Below, one piece after another: positions 37,325-45,998 of a stretch of 64,000 nt of DNA (its first letter is position 1; each line of letters begins with the position of its first letter). The position numbers were made by a program, and so were the translations under genes. Under the pieces are notes generated by a model, which saw only the letters and a program-made list of their open reading frames with translations, did not search any database and was not told where the DNA came from. The stretch lies in contig NZ_CP083954.1 of the NCBI RefSeq assembly GCF_006442975.2, positions 3,851,501 to 3,915,500 of the forward strand, written 5' to 3'. The DNA comes from Mesorhizobium sp. B2-1-1 (GTDB lineage Bacteria > Pseudomonadota > Alphaproteobacteria > Rhizobiales > Rhizobiaceae).

Positions 37325-37984
37325 GCCCCATCGCCGCGCCCGGTCACCGGGCAGAATCATGCTCGATCTCGCATGGTCCGCGACGGCAATTCTACGGCAA
37401 TTCCAAGGACTGAGGGGCCGGCGTCCCCCAGTGGGCGGGGGGATGGGTTGGGCCTGGTAGACGCCGGCCTCGACGGATCAGATCCGCCGCGCAGACACCG
37501 TATCATTGCCTGCGGCGCGCGGAATTGCGTGATCGCACCAGTATCACCATGCCCGCTTGTCTGAACGTCACCGGCGCAGCACTTGATGCCGCGTGCCGTT
37601 TATGATCCTGCCCTCGCACGCAGGCGCGCGTCCGCCATCGCAGTACCCGCGCCCGATCGCGCAGTGAACACTCAAAGAATTGCATCGAGAAAAGAGCCAT
37701 CGAACCGCAAGTGCGGACGAAGGTCCAAGAACATCAGCAAGACCTTGGTCCGAATACCTACAGCAGAGGTCCGATCAGCTCTCCTGCAAGGAACGTACTC
37801 GCATTCCTTCCATTTGTTGAACGGGTGCAGCAATGGTCCTTCATGTGCCCACGAGAGCAGGGTTACAATCATTTGCACCCTCAACCCCCTGCTCAGTTCG
37901 CAGGCAGAAAGCTCAAATCGAGATCTCGTGCGGCTTGAGCTGTCGTGAAACTACCCCCGAGGGATCTGGAATGGAGAAACACTT
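37325..37984. other. 660-bp non-coding stretch with inverted repeats
   Basis: Small open frames here (for example 37583-37948) have no recognisable product and no good ribosome binding site. GGCCGGCGTC (37416-37425) is an exact inverted repeat of GACGCCGGCC (37460-37469), enclosing TCCCCC/GGGGGA, so a long double hairpin can form. A nested palindrome lies at 37910-37941 before the His-rich gene. The rest shows nothing that I recognise. Confidence 0.5.
37910..37941. promoter_or_regulatory. Nested palindrome, candidate operator of the His-rich gene
   Basis: AGCTCAA (37910-37916) and TTGAGCT (37935-37941) are exact inverted repeats. Between them is the perfect 10-bp palindrome CGAGATCTCG (37919-37928). 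The centre is about 60 bp before the ATG at 37985, a position that suits an operator. No regulator is identified. Confidence 0.4.
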
Positions 37985-38275
37985 ATGAAAGCGATTTTTC
38001 TGACAAGTGCCATGGCGCTCGTTTTCGTTGCAATGCCGGTTGTCGCTTCGGCGGCAGAAGCCGACGTCGTCATCAAAACCCATCGCCATCATCACCGTCA
38101 CCTGGCAGTGATCAACGATCAGGGCCAGCGCCTCCATCATCGGCGCCATGGCACGGTGGCCTTCTATGACCAAGGTCGCCGGCATCATCGCCGCGACACC
38201 GTCGTCATAACGGGCTCAACTGAACGCCGTCACCACCGGCATCACCCAGTGGTGATCTACGACAGCAACGACTAA
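37985..38275 (+). CDS. Small exported His-rich protein
   Basis: 96 aa with a clear signal peptide ending VASA-AEA (residue 24). The mature part of about 72 residues has about 20 His, in clusters such as THRHHHRH, LHHRRHG, RRHHRR and RRHHRHHP. It has few acidic residues and no Cys. Such composition suggests metal (Ni, Zn, Cu) binding in the periplasm, but this is inference. GGAG lies upstream of the ATG. Not a family that I can name; related exported His-rich peptides occur in rhizobia. Confidence 0.75.
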   Translation: MKAIFLTSAMALVFVAMPVVASAAEADVVIKTHRHHHRHLAVINDQGQRLHHRRHGTVAFYDQGRRHHRRDTVVITGSTERRHHRHHPVVIYDSND

Positions 38276-38288
38276 TATTGTGCAATCC

Positions 38289-38318
38289 GGCCCGGCTGAT
38301 CGCCAACCCTGCCGGGCC
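38289..38318 (+). terminator. Hairpin after the His-rich gene
   Basis: GGCCCGGC (38289-38296) pairs with GCCGGGCC (38311-38318) over a 14-nt loop, 14 bp after the stop codon. No T-run follows, so termination is only likely, not certain. Confidence 0.55.
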
Positions 38319-38452
38319 GTGCCCGCGAGCGGCGGACTGACAACAAGGGAAGTGGAGGAAGCCAGGCGGGTCTTCCCTGTTGAAAATGAGTGCTTAATCG
38401 CAGCCCGGGTATGAGAGGCCGGTCGTGCTCTCCAGCTTGAGCTTCTGGTCCC

Positions 38453-38719
38453 TCAAGAGGGCGCCAGTAAAAAATAAACGCCGGCGACCAGTGTCGATGT
38501 CAAACAAATCGCCATTGCCACGACCACCTTGGTCGCGAACCGCTCGGCTCTCGCGCAAAGCGCGTCAGCAAAATCGTCGCTCTGGATACTTTTCAAGAGC
38601 GGCTTGTTGTCGACGCCAGCCATGTGATTGTCGTTGTCGGGGATTGTGACACGGTCACGGCCATCAGTTTTGATGGAACCAGGGTTCATGCTTTGCCTCA
38701 CAAAGCGTCGGATTGACAT
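38453..38719 (-). CDS. Small tail-anchored-like membrane protein
   Basis: 88 aa. The soluble N-terminal part of about 60 residues is polar (DRVTIPDNDNHMAG), followed by one membrane helix at the very C-terminus (VVVAMAICLTSTLVAGVYFLL), so it could be tail-anchored. Its ATG shares one base with the stop of the upstream tiny gene (TGATG), which indicates translation by re-initiation. It has no clear ribosome binding site of its own. Not recognised; probably rhizobial-specific. Confidence 0.6.
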   Translation of the reverse strand: MSIRRFVRQSMNPGSIKTDGRDRVTIPDNDNHMAGVDNKPLLKSIQSDDFADALCARAERFATKVVVAMAICLTSTLVAGVYFLLAPS

Positions 38720-38874
38720 CAGCCACCGTTCGACGGAGCTGCCGGATTCGCCGATGCGGACGGCACTTTGGCTTTGGGAGCGTCAATCTTGACGCCGAAT
38801 ATTTTTTCCGCTGCCAGAACAATGGCCACGGCAGCGCTGCCGCCAGAATTTACCACAGCGGGCCCGGCTGCCAT
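38719..38874 (-). CDS. Tiny protein, first of a TGATG-coupled pair
   Basis: 51 aa from the ATG at 38874, which has a perfect GGAGG (38881-38885) 6 nt upstream. The frame is open to 38910, but that start is TTG without Shine-Dalgarno. The sequence has an Ala/Gly-rich hydrophobic first half (SAAVAIVLAAEKIFG) and a Lys/Ala/Pro-rich tail. No family recognised. Its stop overlaps the start of the downstream membrane protein by one base, so the two are probably made together. Confidence 0.55.
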   Translation of the reverse strand: MAAGPAVVNSGGSAAVAIVLAAEKIFGVKIDAPKAKVPSASANPAAPSNGG

Positions 38875-39047
38875 GATCGGCCTCCAGTTGAAGATCATTA
38901 GCAAACGCAACGCACGCTTCCTACCGGCGGTTCCACTGCTAGGGCTTGGGTCCTATTGAACATGCGACCAAAGTCAGATCGTGGCGCGCAAAAGGCCCAA
39001 ACCCACGGTTGTTTGGAACTCACGCGTCTAAGAGCGATTGCCTGACA

Positions 39048-39081
39048 GGCCATCGAACGATGGTTCCCCTGATCGATGGCC
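39048..39081. repeat. Inverted repeat in the divergent promoter area
   Basis: GGCCATCGA (39048-39056) and TCGATGGCC (39073-39081) are exact inverted repeats with a 16-bp spacer. They lie in the 294-bp gap between the tiny gene pair (minus) and the DUF1236 gene (plus). They could be an operator or an RNA hairpin; nothing else in this gap is recognised. Confidence 0.4.
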
Positions 39082-39168
39082 AGCATTGGGAGCCCTTGCC
39101 AACCCTGGCAATCCTTCGGGCGCCACCGCGCTTCGCGTCAAGCCCAACGAGAGAGAAAGGAAGCAACA

Positions 39169-39468
39169 ATGAGAACCGATCTTACAACCGTCGTAGCGGG
39201 ATTCCTGCTGCTTGCCGGCATCGGTGCCGCCGCCGCACAGGATGTGGTCATTCAGCCGCAGGACGAAACCGTCATACAAGAATACGTAAAGAAACAGCCT
39301 CTGGCCTCAGTCAAGATTCCCGGCGTCGAGCTCAACGTCGGGACCGCCCTGCCCGACACGGTCGAGCTTCATGAAATTCCCAACGTCAAATATCGCTACG
39401 TCGTCGTGGACAATCACACCGTCGTCGTGGATCCCGGCACACGCAAGATCGTAAAGATTATCCAGTGA
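39169..39468 (+). CDS. Exported DUF1236 family protein
   Basis: 99 aa with signal peptide ending AAA-QDV (residue about 23). The C-terminal block LHEIPNVKYRYVVVDNHTVVVD followed by PGTRKIVKIIQ is the DUF1236 signature, a small periplasmic family common and often multicopy in rhizobia. Role unknown. AAAGGAAG lies upstream of the ATG at 39169. Confidence 0.88.
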   Translation: MRTDLTTVVAGFLLLAGIGAAAAQDVVIQPQDETVIQEYVKKQPLASVKIPGVELNVGTALPDTVELHEIPNVKYRYVVVDNHTVVVDPGTRKIVKIIQ

Positions 39469-39478
39469 GCGCTTGAAC

Positions 39479-39514
39479 GCCACGATCCGTCGTTTCAGGT
39501 CGGCGGATCGTGGC
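39479..39514 (+). terminator. Hairpin after the DUF1236 gene
   Basis: GCCACGATCCG (39479-39489) and CGGATCGTGGC (39504-39514) are perfect complements over a 14-nt loop, 10 bp after the stop. A strong stem but without a T-run. Confidence 0.65.
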
Positions 39515-39641
39515 AACGTTCGCCGAGGGCCCATAGCCGACGGCGCGCCTCGGCGCACGGTCGCCGAGCCGCCGCTAAGAGACCCGGGTGGCACCCGTTG
39601 GTGGCGGCTAGGCTCTGCAGAGCATTGAAGTAGAGTTAAGG

Positions 39642-39727
39642 TGGTGCGGACGACGGGAATCGAACCCGTACGATCAGAGATCGAGGGATTTTAAGTCCCT
39701 TGCGTCTACCAATTCCGCCACGTCCGC
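39642..39727 (-). tRNA. tRNA-Leu(UAA)
   Basis: Acceptor stem GCGGACG (from 39727) pairs with CGTCCGC (ending at 39646); the discriminator A and an encoded CCA follow. The anticodon loop is CTTAAAA, anticodon TAA, between stem arms AGGGA and TCCCT. A long variable arm (class II) and the T-arm GGGTTCGAACCC are present. Anticodon and class II form agree with leucine. Confidence 0.96.
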
Positions 39728-39861
39728 GCGCCTTTCGTTTCAACTACCTAGGCGATCTCGTCAATCGGGGCCCATGCAGTCCCAAAAAAGCGTTGTGCAA
39801 AACACTTCGTTTTCATTCGCCCCGCACCGATTCTTCGTCCCGCAGGGGCGACCGGTATCGG

Positions 39862-40440
39862 TCAAACAGCGATCGGATGGAGCTTCAGATGCTGGATCAG
39901 GATGATGGTCTTGGCGTCGATGATGCGGCCATCGGCAATGCCGGCCAGAGCCTCGTCGAGCGGCATTTCCAGCACCTCGATGTCCTCGCCTTCGTCCGCT
40001 GCGCCGCCACCGGCCGAAATGCGGTCGGCGGGCGAATAGAGGGCGGTGAAGAACCAGAGCCGCTCGGTGACGCTGCCCGGGCTCATATAGGGCGAAAACA
40101 GCCGCTCCACATGGTTCAGCCGATAGCCGAGCTCTTCCTCCGCCTCCTTGCGGATGCAGGTCTCCGGATCGTTTTCGTCGAGCAGTCCCGCGCAGGCCTC
40201 GACCAGCGGTTCGCGGTGGCCGGTGACATAGGCGGGATAGCGGAACTGGCGCACCAGGAGCACGGTTGAACGCTGGGGATCATAGGGCAGGATCACCGCG
40301 CCATCGCCGCGATCGTAAGTCTGGCGGATTTGTGTCTCCCATTGTCCGTCGCGGCGACGGTAGTCGAGGACGGTCTTCTTCAGAATCGCCCAGTCGTCGG
40401 ATAGGATTTCTTCAGAACGGATGCGGATACGATCTTCCAT
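39862..40440 (-). CDS. NUDIX hydrolase, NudK/ADP-sugar pyrophosphatase type
   Basis: 192 aa. NUDIX box from GLLDENDPETCIRKEAEEELG (residues about 80-101, ending REx2EE-type metal site with KEAEEELG). The N-terminus DRIRIRSEEILSDDWAILKKT and the VLLVRQFRYPAYVTG strand match the GDP-mannose/ADP-ribose pyrophosphatase group (NudK, TrgB). Exact sugar nucleotide cannot be read. It is close to tRNA-Leu and divergent from the Old Yellow Enzyme gene. Confidence 0.87.
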   Translation of the reverse strand: MEDRIRIRSEEILSDDWAILKKTVLDYRRRDGQWETQIRQTYDRGDGAVILPYDPQRSTVLLVRQFRYPAYVTGHREPLVEACAGLLDENDPETCIRKEAEEELGYRLNHVERLFSPYMSPGSVTERLWFFTALYSPADRISAGGGAADEGEDIEVLEMPLDEALAGIADGRIIDAKTIILIQHLKLHPIAV

Positions 40441-40593
40441 CGGCTGCCTCCACGTTGCCCGGGAGGCGTAGCCGCGAATCGGCGTTCACGCAATCGGGGC
40501 AGCGGTTGGTCCAGTAAGCATTTCACTCTCTCGTGTGTGGCATGGCGGCGATCGATCGCCTAAATAGCGCATCCTATTCCCGGAGTTTCGTTC

Positions 40594-41697
40594 ATGACCA
40601 CATCGCTTTTCCAGCCGATCACGCTCGATGGCTTGAGCTTTCCCAACCGCATCGCCGTCGCGCCGATGTGCCAGTATTCGGCCGAGGACGGCTCGGCGAG
40701 CGACTGGCATCTCCACCACTGGATGAACCTGGCAATGTCCGGCGCCGGCATGGTCACGGTCGAGATGACCGATGTCGAGCGGCGTGGCCGCATCAGCCAT
40801 GGCTGCCTCGGCCTCTATTCCGAAGACAATGAAGCCGCTGCGCGCCGCGCCCTGGACGCAGCAAGGCGCGTGGCCGCACCCGGCACCAAATTCGGCACTC
40901 AGCTTGCCCATGCCGGCCGCAAGGCCTCGAACCGCAAGCCTTGGGAGGGGGGCGGACCGCTGCAGCCGAACGAGGATCCTTGGCAGACCGTCTCGGCCTC
41001 GGCAATCGCCTACGATACCGGCTGGAACGTGCCGCGAGCGCTGGAGGAAGAGGAGATCCTCCAGCTCATCGAGCGGTTCGCCGAGGCGGCGAGGCGGGCC
41101 GAACGCGCGGGCTTCGACTTCATCGAGCTGCACGCGGCGCACGGCTATCTGATCTTCCAGTTCCTGTCGCCGCTCTCCAACCAACGCACGGACCGCTGGG
41201 GCGGCTCGCTGGAAAACCGCATGCGTCTTGTCGTCGAGATCGCCAAGGCGGTAAAAAAGGCAGCGCCAAACCTGATGCTGGGCGCCCGGCTGTCGGTCAA
41301 GGATTGGGTCGATGGCGGTTTCGACGTCGAGGATGCGATCGAAGTGGCGAAAGCGCTGAAGGCCGAAGGCGTCGCTTATCTCTGTTGCTCGAGCGGCGGC
41401 AATTCGCCCTTGCAGAAACTGCCCTCCGGCCCCGGCTATCAGGTGCATCTGGCGGAAGCCGTGCGCAGGGGCGCCGGCATCCCTACCCGCGCGGTCGGTC
41501 TGATCGACGATCCCAAGCAGGCAGAGGCGATCATCGCCGAAGGCCGCGCCGACATGGTTGCGCTGGCGCGCGCCTTCCTCGCCGACCCGCGCTGGGGGTG
41601 GCGAGCGGCCGCCACGTTCAGCGAGACGATCCATCCCGCGCCGCAGCTCGCGCGCTCGGTGACGACGATGCAGCACTGGATGAAGGCGGCGGGCTGA
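40594..41697 (+). CDS. NADH:flavin oxidoreductase (Old Yellow Enzyme, YqjM type)
   Basis: 367 aa FMN-dependent ene-reductase. N-terminus SLFQPITLDGLSFPNRIAVAPMCQYS with the YqjM-type Cys of MCQYS near residue 26; QLAHAGRKAS near 105; the substrate-binding His pair in ELHAAHGYL; FLSPLSNQRTDRWGGSLENR. Reduces activated C=C bonds of small electrophiles; natural substrate unknown. Confidence 0.93.
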   Translation: MTTSLFQPITLDGLSFPNRIAVAPMCQYSAEDGSASDWHLHHWMNLAMSGAGMVTVEMTDVERRGRISHGCLGLYSEDNEAAARRALDAARRVAAPGTKFGTQLAHAGRKASNRKPWEGGGPLQPNEDPWQTVSASAIAYDTGWNVPRALEEEEILQLIERFAEAARRAERAGFDFIELHAAHGYLIFQFLSPLSNQRTDRWGGSLENRMRLVVEIAKAVKKAAPNLMLGARLSVKDWVDGGFDVEDAIEVAKALKAEGVAYLCCSSGGNSPLQKLPSGPGYQVHLAEAVRRGAGIPTRAVGLIDDPKQAEAIIAEGRADMVALARAFLADPRWGWRAAATFSETIHPAPQLARSVTTMQHWMKAAG

Positions 41698-41827
41698 GCG
41701 ACCCTTCCGAGAAGGGCGGAACGCGTCGTCGAACGACCGCGCAATGGAGCTTCCAAGGAGGTCTGGGACGTTTGGGCGCAGGCTGAGGACACGGTTGCAA
41801 CCAAATTGACTGCTTTGCGTTGCGGCC

Positions 41828-42106
41828 ATGATGGACAACAAGCCTTTTGAAACACCGGTCGTGGTCGAACTCGGCCATGTCGGCAAATATCGCCACATCC
41901 GCAGTACCCAAGAGGCGGCGGAGTGCCTGATGACGGTTTGGCCGCTCAATCGCGGCCCCCGTCATCGTGATGCTCTCGACACTTGCCTCAAAGTGCTGGA
42001 AGGTTATCGTTCGACAGCGGATGCGCGCCGGGCCCTTATCGAAGCCGCCAGGGAATCGGAAGTGCTGGTGCCAGACGACAAGCTGTCCGACGACCGCCTG
42101 CATTGA
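41828..42106 (+). CDS. DUF982 family protein
   Basis: 92 aa, soluble. FETPVVVELGHVGKYRHIRST and ECLMTVWPLNRGPRHRDALDTCLKVLEG are the DUF982 pattern, a small family abundant and multicopy in rhizobia with no known role. It is 131 bp after the Old Yellow Enzyme gene and 30 bp before the DUF2188-like gene on the same strand. Confidence 0.88.
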   Translation: MMDNKPFETPVVVELGHVGKYRHIRSTQEAAECLMTVWPLNRGPRHRDALDTCLKVLEGYRSTADARRALIEAARESEVLVPDDKLSDDRLH

Positions 42107-42136
42107 GCGGACGGACCTTTAAACCGGAGGTTTTTG

Positions 42137-42376
42137 ATGGCGAAGCTGACTTACAAGATAGTCGAGCATGACGGCGGCTGGGCCTACAAGGTCGGAGCGA
42201 CCTTCTCGGAGACGTTTCCCACGCATCAGGACGCGTTGCGGGCCGCCGAGATCGCTTCAGCCGAGCAGCAGGTCGCGGGGTCGACGGACGGCATCCAGTA
42301 CGAGGATGCCGACGGCAAATGGCATGAGGAACTGGCTGATGGACGCGACCGGCCGCAGACCGAGGTTTCCGACTGA
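42137..42376 (+). CDS. Small DUF2188-like protein
   Basis: 79 aa from ATG at 42137, fixed by GGAGG 6 nt upstream (42126-42130). The pattern YKIVEHDGGWAYKVGATFSETF, then FPTHQDALRAAEIAS and a late DGKWHEE resembles DUF2188, small two-strand/one-helix proteins. Function unknown. Probably co-transcribed with DUF982 upstream. Confidence 0.72.
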   Translation: MAKLTYKIVEHDGGWAYKVGATFSETFPTHQDALRAAEIASAEQQVAGSTDGIQYEDADGKWHEELADGRDRPQTEVSD

Positions 42377-42483
42377 TCTTTCAGCCCAAAGCCCGATCGC
42401 CCCAAAGGCCGGCCGCCCCGGAGCGCCGACCGCGGACGTCGGGAGAGAAAACGTCCTACGGTCAGCAGGGAGCTTACGGCTGA

Positions 42484-42780
42484 TTATTTGCCGCAGTACT
42501 GGTCATTGACGTTGCCTTGAGCATTGGCGTCCGGACCTGGAGTGTTGTGAGCACATGGGCCCATCCCACCGGTATTGCCTTGGGTGCTCAACCCGGAGCC
42601 GTATACGTTGATGCTCCCGGTGGTGCTCTGGTCGATGGCTGATGAATCCTCATTGCCGAACAGCGACCAATTGTTCCACCAACTGTCATGGTTGTAATAC
42701 CTGCCGTCAGTCGACTGCGCCATCGCCGATGTGGCAAGACCGGCCGTCAGAACGAATGCCGCGAAAAGTTTTTTGTACAT
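42484..42780 (-). CDS. Small exported protein, unknown
   Basis: 98 aa from ATG at 42780 (GGAG upstream). Signal peptide ends SAMA-QST (about residue 21). The mature part is rich in Asn, Ser, Gly, Trp and Tyr (YYNHDSWWNNWSLFG) with two Cys near the end (GPCAHN and QYCGK), which may form a disulfide. It contains SSAIDQSTTGSINVYGSG. No family recognised; similar small exported proteins are seen in rhizobia. Confidence 0.68.
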   Translation of the reverse strand: MYKKLFAAFVLTAGLATSAMAQSTDGRYYNHDSWWNNWSLFGNEDSSAIDQSTTGSINVYGSGLSTQGNTGGMGPCAHNTPGPDANAQGNVNDQYCGK

Positions 42781-42951
42781 TGGATCACTCCGTTTTGTCT
42801 TCGTCGCCTTGGGTGCGACACGGGGCAAACCAGTCATCAGCCGAATGGTTCCTTGAATTCGTTGTGAAGCGTCGGTGAAGCGACGATCCACGGCGTGGAC
42901 CACAAGCATCGCCAGCAGGAGCAACGCCGGCAGGCACCGGCGGCACAACGA

Positions 42952-43551
42952 TCAGCCGTGCAGCTTCGCGGCGATTTCGGCGACGCGCCCGCCCTGGAAC
43001 TTCGCGCCTTCGAGTTCCTGCGCCGAAGGCTGGCGCGAACCGTCGCTGTCGCTTGTGGTGGTCATGCCGTAGGGCGCTCCCCCACGCACGACATCGTTGC
43101 CCATCTGAGCCTGATAGGCATAGGACAGGGGAACGATGATCATGCCGTGGTGCTGAAGCATGGCCTGGGTGCTGATCAGCGCCAGTTCCGCGCCGCCGTG
43201 CTGGGTCGCGGTCGAAGACATCACCGAGCCGATCTTGTTGATCAGCGCGCCCTTGACCCATAGCGGGCCGGTCTGGTCGAAGAAGTTCTTCAGTTGCGCG
43301 CACATCATTCCGTAACGCGTCGAGGCGCCGACGATGATCGCGTCATAGTCGCTCAGTTCCAGCGGGCTGGCGATCGCCGCTTCCTGGTCGAGCTTGTAGT
43401 GGGCGGCCTTGGCGACCGCTTCGGGCACGAGTTCGGCGACGCGCTTGATGGTCACCTCGGCACCGGCTTCGCGAGCGCCTTCGGCTGCGGCCTTGGCCAT
43501 CTGCTCCATGTGACCCCAGCTCGAATAGTAGAGAACAAGTACTTTGGCCAT
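42952..43551 (-). CDS. wrbA: NAD(P)H:quinone oxidoreductase, WrbA type
   Basis: Flavodoxin-like FMN enzyme that reduces quinones by two electrons, protecting against redox stress. 199 aa from the ATG at 43551 with GGAG upstream. [23 protein letters not shown] holds the FMN phosphate loop; the FGASTRYG-type block is [22 protein letters not shown]; the late GASTIAG-equivalent region is present. Length and motifs fit WrbA. Confidence 0.94.
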   Translation of the reverse strand: MAKVLVLYYSSWGHMEQMAKAAAEGAREAGAEVTIKRVAELVPEAVAKAAHYKLDQEAAIASPLELSDYDAIIVGASTRYGMMCAQLKNFFDQTGPLWVKGALINKIGSVMSSTATQHGGAELALISTQAMLQHHGMIIVPLSYAYQAQMGNDVVRGGAPYGMTTTSDSDGSRQPSAQELEGAKFQGGRVAEIAAKLHG

Positions 43552-43725
43552 TTGCGTCTCCTTGACGTGATGATCCTCGCCCGCCCCAGCCACGCCAGGG
43601 TACTTAGGGCGCCAATATTCGGGGAATACCGCGTATGCGGGCACAGTTTGTTCACCGGTCGGATGGCATTGCCGCTGGCCGCGTGCCGCGCTATTTCAGG
43701 CGACCCGTTTTTGCCGGAGCCATCG

Positions 43726-44469
43726 ATGCCCGAAATCGTTACCGCCGCCATGCTCGTCATCGGCGATGAGATCCTGTCCGGCCGCACCAAGGACAGGAAT
43801 ATCGGCCATCTGGCTGACATCATGACGGCCATCGGCATCGACCTGAAGGAGGTGCGCATCGTTCCCGATGAGGAAGACGAGATTGTCGCCGCGGTAAATG
43901 CGGTGCGGGCTCGCTATACCTATGTGTTCACAACCGGCGGCATCGGCCCGACCCATGACGACATCACAGCCGATTCGATTGCCAAGGCCTTCGGCGTGCC
44001 GTGCGAATACGATGCCAAGGCCTATGCCCTGCTGGAAGCAAGCTATGCCGCTCGCGGCATCGAATACACCGAGGCCCGCAAGCGCATGGCCCGAATGCCG
44101 CGCGGCGCCGACCATATCGACAATCCGGTGTCGGTCGCGCCCGGATTCCGCATCGGAAATGTCCACGTGATGGCGGGCGTGCCCTCGATCTTCCAGGCCA
44201 TGCTCGACAATGTCGTGCCGACGCTGAAAGCCGGCACGAAAATGCTGTCGGCAGCGGTGCATTGCCCGTTCGGCGAAGGTCTCGTCGGCGGGCCGCTGGG
44301 CGAGATCCAGAAAGCGCATCCGGACACGATCATCGGCTCCTATCCGAAATACGGCGACGGCAAGTTCTGGACCGAACTGGTGGTCCGTGCCCGCAGCCAG
44401 CAGGCCCTGGACGCTGCGCGCGCCGATGTCGAGGCGATGGTGGCCGGCTTTGCCAGCAGCGCGAGCTGA
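43726..44469 (+). CDS. CinA N-terminal-type molybdopterin-binding protein
   Basis: 247 aa from the ATG at 43726 with GGAG upstream. The MoCF-binding fold is clear: AAMLVIGDEILSGRTKDRN, VFTTGGIGPTHDD and MPRGADHIDNPVSVAPGF. It has the COG1058 nicotinamide-nucleotide pyrophosphatase region but lacks the C-terminal CinA amidase domain, so it is the short form. The frame is open upstream into the wrbA promoter area without homology. A universal stress protein follows. Confidence 0.88.
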   Translation: MPEIVTAAMLVIGDEILSGRTKDRNIGHLADIMTAIGIDLKEVRIVPDEEDEIVAAVNAVRARYTYVFTTGGIGPTHDDITADSIAKAFGVPCEYDAKAYALLEASYAARGIEYTEARKRMARMPRGADHIDNPVSVAPGFRIGNVHVMAGVPSIFQAMLDNVVPTLKAGTKMLSAAVHCPFGEGLVGGPLGEIQKAHPDTIIGSYPKYGDGKFWTELVVRARSQQALDAARADVEAMVAGFASSAS

Positions 44470-44550
44470 TCCGGTCCAGGCCGGAACCAAGCACAACGCG
44501 GCGACGTTTCCTTGCCGCGGGCGGATCGCTCGCAAAATGAGGGGATCACC

Positions 44551-45384
44551 ATGCGCTTCAAGACCATCGTCGCCATTCTGCAGAACGAGCAGGACGCGGA
44601 GCGCGTGCTCGACTTCGCCATTCCGCTTGCCGGCCGCTTCCAGAGCCATCTGATCGGCATCCACGCCGAAGCGCTTCCGGTGCCCTACACGTCGGCCACC
44701 GGCTTTCCCGACACCGAGTTCCTGCAGGTTTCGGCCGACATGAACCGCGAACGGGCCGAAAAGCTGCGGGCCGCGTTTCTCAGGCATATCGAGAATTCCG
44801 GCCTGTCCTTCGAATGGCACAGCCTGGAGAGTTTTTCCGGCGACAGCGCCCTGACCGGCATTTCAAGCGTGCGTGCCGCCGACCTGATCATCGCCGCGCA
44901 GCGCGAGACGGGCGGCGATGCGAGCGCCGACGTCGACACACTGGTCTACGACGCCGGACGGCCGGTGCTGGTAGTGCCGCACCTGGGTCCACTGATCACC
45001 ACCTTCAAGCGTGTGCTGCTTGCCTGGAACGGCAGCAAGGAGGCCGCACGCGCCGCCTTCGATGCGCTGCCCTTCATCATCGAGGCCGACAAAACCGACA
45101 TTCTGGTCATCGATCCGCCGGACACGCTCGATGAACGCCCCGAGGCCGCCGGAGCGGAAATCGCTTCCGCCTTGTCGCGTCATGGCGCCAGCGTGAGTGT
45201 CTCGGTGCAGAGATCGGGCGGCACCTCGGTCGACGAGGTGATCCAGACCAGGATCGCGGAGACCGGCGCCGATTTGCTGGTGCTTGGCGCCTACAGCCAC
45301 TCGTGGCTGCGCCAGCTCCTGTTCGGCGGAGTGACGCGCTCCGTGCTGCGCACCGCGCCGGTGGCGGCTTTCCTGTCGCGGTAA
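44551..45384 (+). CDS. Universal stress protein, two Usp domains
   Basis: 277 aa from the ATG at 44551 with GAGGGG upstream. Two Usp folds, about 1-145 and 155-277. The second carries the ATP-binding pattern [23 protein letters not shown] (GxxG..S/T), while the first is degenerate at that place. Probably a stress or redox-linked ATP-binding protein. Confidence 0.87.
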   Translation: MRFKTIVAILQNEQDAERVLDFAIPLAGRFQSHLIGIHAEALPVPYTSATGFPDTEFLQVSADMNRERAEKLRAAFLRHIENSGLSFEWHSLESFSGDSALTGISSVRAADLIIAAQRETGGDASADVDTLVYDAGRPVLVVPHLGPLITTFKRVLLAWNGSKEAARAAFDALPFIIEADKTDILVIDPPDTLDERPEAAGAEIASALSRHGASVSVSVQRSGGTSVDEVIQTRIAETGADLLVLGAYSHSWLRQLLFGGVTRSVLRTAPVAAFLSR

Positions 45385-45440
45385 GTTCACAGTGTCGTTT
45401 GCGGCCGCTCTTGCCAAGCGCGAGGTTTTCCAGTTACTTC

Positions 45441-45469
45441 CGCGCGCATTCCCCTGTTTTCTGCGCGCG
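45441..45469 (+). repeat. Inverted repeat before gpt
   Basis: CGCGCGCA (45441-45448) and TGCGCGCG (45462-45469) are exact complements over a 13-nt spacer, 28 bp before the gpt start. It could form a hairpin in the leader. Confidence 0.35.
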
Positions 45470-45497
45470 ACCGCGCGTGCTGCGGAGTGCGCGAAAG

Positions 45498-45998
45498 ATG
45501 TCCCTTCCCGAAAAAGCCTTTCCCGTCTCCTGGGACCAGTTCCACCGCGATGCGCGCGCGCTCGCCTGGCGGCTTGCCGGCACCAACAAGGCGCAATGGA
45601 AAGCGATCGTCTGCATCACGCGCGGCGGCCTCGTGCCGGCGGCGATCATCTCGCGGGAGCTTGGCATACGCGTTATCGAGACGGTCTGCGTCGCCTCCTA
45701 TCATGACTACAGCAGCCAGGGTCAGCTGCAGGTGCTGAAGGAGGTCACGCCGGCCCTGCTTGCCGACGACGGCGCGGGCGTGCTGATTATCGACGACCTG
45801 ACCGACACCGGCAAGACGGCTGGCATCGTGCGCGCCATGATGCCGAAGGCGCATTTCGCCACCGTCTACGCCAAACCGAAGGGGCGGCCGCTGGTCGATA
45901 CTTTCGTCACCGAGGTCAGTCAGGATACCTGGATCTATTTTCCCTGGGACATGGGCTTCACCTACCAGAAGCCGATCGCCGACGATCACGCCGGCTGA
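45498..45998 (+). CDS. gpt: Xanthine phosphoribosyltransferase
   Basis: Purine salvage: xanthine or guanine plus PRPP to XMP/GMP. 166 aa from the ATG at 45498. [19 protein letters not shown] at the start, [19 protein letters not shown], the PRPP loop [14 protein letters not shown] and IYFPWDMG near the end match E. coli Gpt. The open frame reaches 45303 inside the previous gene but is not used. Confidence 0.94.
   Translation: MSLPEKAFPVSWDQFHRDARALAWRLAGTNKAQWKAIVCITRGGLVPAAIISRELGIRVIETVCVASYHDYSSQGQLQVLKEVTPALLADDGAGVLIIDDLTDTGKTAGIVRAMMPKAHFATVYAKPKGRPLVDTFVTEVSQDTWIYFPWDMGFTYQKPIADDHAG

Noticed and set aside
37583..37948. 121-codon plus-strand frame before the His-rich gene
   Set aside because: No ribosome binding site, no domain, unusual composition; treated as non-coding.
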